DNA of 16,554 nucleotides, from positions 1-16,554 of the forward strand of contig QKCS01000370.1 in NCBI GenBank assembly GCA_003246795.1, read 5' to 3'. Under the pieces are notes generated by a model. That model did no database searches, was not told the origin of the DNA, and worked only from the letters and a program-made list of their open reading frames with translations. Made by a program: the position numbers and the translations under genes. Positions 13,444 to 16,554 of this stretch are shown piece by piece (position 1 is the stretch's first letter; every line of letters starts with the position of its first letter). Origin of the DNA: Alphaproteobacteria bacterium. Its GTDB lineage: Bacteria > Pseudomonadota > Alphaproteobacteria > Micropepsales > Micropepsaceae.

Positions 13444-13453
13444 AGAGGGAACG

Positions 13454-14500
13454 ATGTCAGGCCGAACCGCTGAACCCAAATTGGCGTACACGCCCGAAGT
13501 CGCCGCCGCGACCCGCGATCTCTACGCCAAGGTCGCCAACGTCGTCCCCGAAATCGAATGGCCGGCGTTCGCCCCGGTGATCGCCGAGATCAACCGGCTG
13601 AAGAAGGAACGCGGCGCCGTCATCCTCGCCCACAACTACCAGACGCCCGAGATCTTCCATTGCGTCGCGGACTTCGTGGGCGACAGCCTGCAGCTCGCGC
13701 GCGAAGCGGCGAAGACCGACGCGAAGATCATCGTCCAGGCCGGCGTCCACTTCATGGCCGAGACGTCGAAGATCCTGTCCCCGGAAAAGACAGTGCTGAT
13801 CCCGGATCTCGAAGCGGGCTGTTCGCTCGCTGCATCGATCACCGGCGCCGACGTGCGCCTCTTGAAGCAGACGTACCCCAACCTGCCGGTCGTGACCTAC
13901 GTGAACACGTCGGCTGAGGTGAAGGCCGAAAGCGACATCTGCTGCACGTCGTCGAACGCGGTCGCGGTCGTCGAGTCGATCGCCAAGGCACGCGGCGTCG
14001 ACACGGTGATCATGATCCCCGACAAGTTCCTGGCCGAGAACGTCGCAAACCAGACGAAGATTAAGATCATCGCTTGGCACGGCCGCTGCGAAGTGCACGA
14101 ACGCTTCAGCGCCGACGACATCCGCCGCTTCAAGGCCGACCATCCGGGCGCCGTCGTCCTCGCCCATCCCGAATGCCCCGCCGACGTCGTCGCGGAGTGC
14201 GACTTCGCGGGCTCCACCTCGGCGATGGTCGACTACGTGACGAAGAAGCATCCGGCGCGCGTCGTGATGCTGACCGAATGCTCGATGGCCGACAACATCG
14301 CGGCCGCGCATCGCGACGTGGAGTTCCTGCGCCCCTGCAATCTCTGTCCGCACATGAAGCGCATCACGCTCGACAAGATCCTGCGCTCGCTCCAGACGAT
14401 GCAGCACGAGGTGAAAGTCGACCCTGAGATCGCCGCGCGCGCCAAGGCCGCCGTCGAACGCATGCTCGCCGTCGGCAAACCCAAACCCGCGGTGCATTAA
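13454..14500 (+). CDS. nadA: Quinolinate synthase
   Basis: NadA condenses iminoaspartate (from NadB) with dihydroxyacetone phosphate to give quinolinate, using a [4Fe-4S] cluster. The 348-residue protein shows the three pseudo-repeated domains: VILAHNYQTPEI (57-68) with VADFVGDSLQLAREA, then VQAGVHFMAETSKIL, and PDLEAGCSLAASI. Cluster cysteines by position are Cys123 (EAGC), Cys212 (WHGRCEVHE) and Cys298 in RPCNLCPHMK, corresponding to E. coli Cys113, Cys200 and Cys297. STSAMVDYV and MLTECSMADNI are also typical. The ATG at 13454 follows GAGGGA. It is first in nadABC, with nadB starting 3 bp after its stop. Expression is probably controlled by the two palindromes at the promoter. Confidence 0.97.
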   Translation: MSGRTAEPKLAYTPEVAAATRDLYAKVANVVPEIEWPAFAPVIAEINRLKKERGAVILAHNYQTPEIFHCVADFVGDSLQLAREAAKTDAKIIVQAGVHFMAETSKILSPEKTVLIPDLEAGCSLAASITGADVRLLKQTYPNLPVVTYVNTSAEVKAESDICCTSSNAVAVVESIAKARGVDTVIMIPDKFLAENVANQTKIKIIAWHGRCEVHERFSADDIRRFKADHPGAVVLAHPECPADVVAECDFAGSTSAMVDYVTKKHPARVVMLTECSMADNIAAAHRDVEFLRPCNLCPHMKRITLDKILRSLQTMQHEVKVDPEIAARAKAAVERMLAVGKPKPAVH

Positions 14501-14503
14501 ACC

Positions 14504-16105
14504 ATGAGCGTTCACGCGCCCGTCGACAACGTAATCAACTCCGGCGGCGTCCTGATCGTCGGCGCGGGACTTGCGGGTCTATTCGCCGCGCTCAAGATCA
14601 AGGGCCCCGTAACCGTGCTCGCCGCCGCGTCGTTGGGCTCCGGCGCGTCGAGCACGTGGGCGCAAGGTGGCATCGCGGCGGCGCTCGGCCGCGACGACTC
14701 GCCCGAGCTTCACGCGCGCGACACCGAAATTGCCGGCGCGGGCATCGTCGATCCGAAGATCGTCCGCCTGATCACGGCGGAAGCCGCCGCCCGCATCGAA
14801 GATCTGGCGCGCCTCGGTGTGCCCTTCGACCGCGACGCCAAAGGCAACTTCGTTCTCGGCCGCGAAGCCGCGCATTCCCGAAACCGCATCGTGCGCGTGA
14901 GCGGCGACCGCGCAGGCGCGGCGATCATGGCGGCCTTGATCAAAGCCGTGAAAGCCGAACCGCGCATCACCGTGCTGGAAGGCTTGATCGCCTATGAGCT
15001 TGCGATCGAAGCCGGCCGCGTCGTCGGCGTCTACGCCCACCCCGTTGCCGACAAGGCCGCACCCGTCTTCATCCGCGCCGATGCGACGGTGTTTGCGCTG
15101 GGCGGCGTCGGCGGTCTCTTCGAAATCACGACCAATCCGCCGCAGGCGCGCGGCCAGGGCGTCGGCATGGCCGCGCGCGCCGGCGCCGTCATCGCCGATC
15201 CCGAATTCGTGCAATTCCACCCGACCTCGATCGCCATCGGCCGCGACCCCGCCCCGCTCGCTACCGAAGCCTTGCGCGGCGAAGGCGCGATCCTGCTCAA
15301 CGATCGCAGCGAGCGTTTCATGGCGGCGGTTCACAAAGACGCGGAGCTCGCGCCACGCGACATCGTCGCGCGCGGCATCTTCCGCGAAATCCGCGCGGGC
15401 CGAAGAACGTTCCTGGACGCGACCAAAGTCGTCGGCGCGAAGTTTCCGCAGGCCTTCCCAACCGTGTTCGAAACCTGCATGTCGGCCGGCATCGACCCCC
15501 GCACGAACGCGATTCCTGTCGCACCGGCCGCACACTATCATATGGGCGGCATCGCCACCGACGAGCATGCGCGCACGAGTCTGAAAGGTCTATGGGCGAT
15601 CGGCGAATGCACGTCGACGGGCGCGCACGGCGCGAACCGGCTGGCGTCCAACTCGCTTCTCGAAGCCGTGGTTTTCGGCGCGCGCGCTGCCGCCGACGTC
15701 GCCGATGCCGCAAACGAAACGGCGGCCGCCGCTCCCCTTCCCGCGGTCAATGACGGACAGCCCTCCGCGCTCGCCGTCGCGACCCTTCGCAAGACGATGA
15801 CGATGGATGTCGGCCTGGAGCGCAACGCTGACGACCTCGGCACCGCGTTGAGCGCGATCACCAAGCTCGAAGCCACGAACATCGGCGATCCCGACATGCG
15901 CAACATGACGGCGACGGCGATGCTCATCGCGAGCGCGGCGCTGAACCGTCGCGAAAGCCGCGGCGGCCACTTCCGAACCGACTATCCGAACGCGGACTCC
16001 GCACAAGCCAGGCGCACCTTCGTGACCCTTACCGAAGCGCGGGCAACCGCGGCGCACGCCGTTCGCGAAGCGCGCGCAATGACAGCTCTTCAGGCGGTGC
16101 GATGA
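14504..16105 (+). CDS. nadB: L-aspartate oxidase
   Basis: NadB is a FAD enzyme that oxidises L-aspartate to iminoaspartate, passed to NadA. The 533-residue protein has the dinucleotide-binding loop LIVGAGLAGLFAALK (17-31), the flavoprotein motif STWAQGGIAAALG (50-62), the succinate-dehydrogenase-like EFVQFHPTSIA, ARDIVARGIFREI, the active-site region HYHMGGIATDE, and the FAD C-terminal loop GAHGANRLASNSLLEAVVFG. The C-terminal helical domain is present (MDVGLERNADDL, NRRESRGGHFRTDYP). Length matches the family. The ATG is 3 bp after the nadA stop with no strong ribosome site of its own, so it is probably translated by coupling. Its stop overlaps the nadC start (ATGA at 16102-16105). Confidence 0.97.
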   Translation: MSVHAPVDNVINSGGVLIVGAGLAGLFAALKIKGPVTVLAAASLGSGASSTWAQGGIAAALGRDDSPELHARDTEIAGAGIVDPKIVRLITAEAAARIEDLARLGVPFDRDAKGNFVLGREAAHSRNRIVRVSGDRAGAAIMAALIKAVKAEPRITVLEGLIAYELAIEAGRVVGVYAHPVADKAAPVFIRADATVFALGGVGGLFEITTNPPQARGQGVGMAARAGAVIADPEFVQFHPTSIAIGRDPAPLATEALRGEGAILLNDRSERFMAAVHKDAELAPRDIVARGIFREIRAGRRTFLDATKVVGAKFPQAFPTVFETCMSAGIDPRTNAIPVAPAAHYHMGGIATDEHARTSLKGLWAIGECTSTGAHGANRLASNSLLEAVVFGARAAADVADAANETAAAAPLPAVNDGQPSALAVATLRKTMTMDVGLERNADDLGTALSAITKLEATNIGDPDMRNMTATAMLIASAALNRRESRGGHFRTDYPNADSAQARRTFVTLTEARATAAHAVREARAMTALQAVR

Positions 16106-16554
16106 CGGCGAAGAAACCCGCCGTTACCGTTCAGCCGCTCTCGCCGCTCCTCACCGAGCCGGCCGTGCGCGCGGCGTTGCTCGAAGATTTCGGGCGCGGC
16201 GGCGACCTCACGACCGAAGCGACGATCCCGCCGTCCGCGCCCGCCCACGGCGTCATCGCGGCGCGCGAAGGTGGCCGCATTGCTGGCCTCGACCTCGCGC
16301 TGGCCGCGTTCCACTTGATGGATCCCGCAGTCAAAATCACGGTCCGCGTCCCCGACGGCGCGGACGTCGAACCCGGCGAGACGATCGCGATCGTCGACGG
16401 ACCCGCGCGGCCGATCCTCACGGCAGAGCGCGTGGCTTTAAACTATCTCGGCCGGCTTTCGGGGATCGCAACGGCGACCGCAAAGCTCGTGGCGTTGGTC
16501 AAAGACACAAAGGCCACGGTTGTCTGCACGCGAAAGACGACGCCTGGCCTGCGC
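16102..16554 (+). CDS. nadC: Nicotinate-nucleotide pyrophosphorylase (carboxylating), 5' part of gene
   Basis: NadC (quinolinate phosphoribosyltransferase) combines quinolinate with PRPP to give nicotinate mononucleotide, CO2 and pyrophosphate. The first 151 codons are in the window and the frame is open at the end. Recognisable blocks are LLEDFGRGGDLTTEATIP (26-43), REGGRIAGLDLA (55-66), LTAERVALNYLGRLSGIATA (106-125) and CTRKTTPGLR (142-151), the substrate-binding motif usually written DTRKTTPG. The ATG at 16102 overlaps the nadB stop by 4 bp. It completes the operon from aspartate to nicotinate mononucleotide. The phosphoribosyl-binding barrel lies largely beyond the window. Confidence 0.96.
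   Translation, partial: MTAKKPAVTVQPLSPLLTEPAVRAALLEDFGRGGDLTTEATIPPSAPAHGVIAAREGGRIAGLDLALAAFHLMDPAVKITVRVPDGADVEPGETIAIVDGPARPILTAERVALNYLGRLSGIATATAKLVALVKDTKATVVCTRKTTPGLR

Noticed and set aside
13457..14515. 352-codon minus-strand open frame opposite nadA
   Set aside because: His/Asp/Arg-rich mirror of a conserved enzyme gene, typical of GC-rich antisense frames.
14579..15568. 329-codon minus-strand open frame opposite nadB
   Set aside because: Same antisense effect; no domain or ribosome site.

Overview
The window looks like chromosomal DNA from a GC-rich alphaproteobacterium. It has a Usg-family gene, an alphaproteobacterial-type dihydroorotase, and a nadABC operon with a Nudix/winged-helix NAD regulator (NadQ/NrtR type) nearby. 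Coding density is very high: genes in operons overlap by 1-4 bases (ATGA, TGATG, GTGA junctions), and convergent genes overlap or nearly touch at their stop codons. I see no transposase, integrase, phage gene, CRISPR array, tRNA or rRNA. It is a housekeeping region rather than an accessory island, and the points of interest are in gene details and control sites.

Layout. 1-220 (-): 5' part of an acrylyl-CoA reductase (AcuI/YhdH) gene. 473-736 (+): usg, convergent with 723-2066 (-) dihydroorotase. 2193-4098 (+): a coupled run of ygfZ, a VOC-fold protein with a lysine-rich tail, and DNA-3-methyladenine glycosylase I (tag). 4095-7524 (-): the queuosine precursor locus, in transcription order queC, queE, then queD, queF and a DsbA-fold isomerase. 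A histidine-phosphatase gene (5601-6179, +) lies opposed between queE and queD. 7632-8756 (+): a KAS III-like condensing enzyme. 8762-9999 (-): a tandem universal stress protein and a small conserved protein, behind an FNR/FixK-type box. 10110-12263 (+): HD phosphohydrolase, tyrosine-phosphatase-like protein and the NadQ-like regulator. 12260-13216 (-): membrane-anchored EEP-family protein. 13454 to the end (+): nadA, nadB and the start of nadC.

How the genes work together. The que genes convert GTP-derived precursors to preQ1 for tRNA queuosine: QueD makes CPH4, QueE makes CDG, QueC makes preQ0, QueF makes preQ1. nadABC makes nicotinate mononucleotide from aspartate. It has a sigma70-type promoter with one imperfect and one perfect copy of a TATGCTCAA/TTGAGCATA palindrome, the likely operators of the Nudix-derived regulator encoded about 1.2 kb upstream.

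Most notable: (a) queC is complete in length but has an in-frame TAG at codon 76; (b) the histidine-phosphatase gene carries two compensating frameshifts that scramble 54 residues yet leave the ORF open; (c) QueD has Asn where the usual CxxxHGH cysteine sits; (d) paired nadA operators; (e) an FNR/FixK-like site placed exactly at -41.5 from a plausible usp start; (f) a phosphohydrolase pair coupled to the NAD regulator. I do not see a clearly new multi-gene defence or mobile system.
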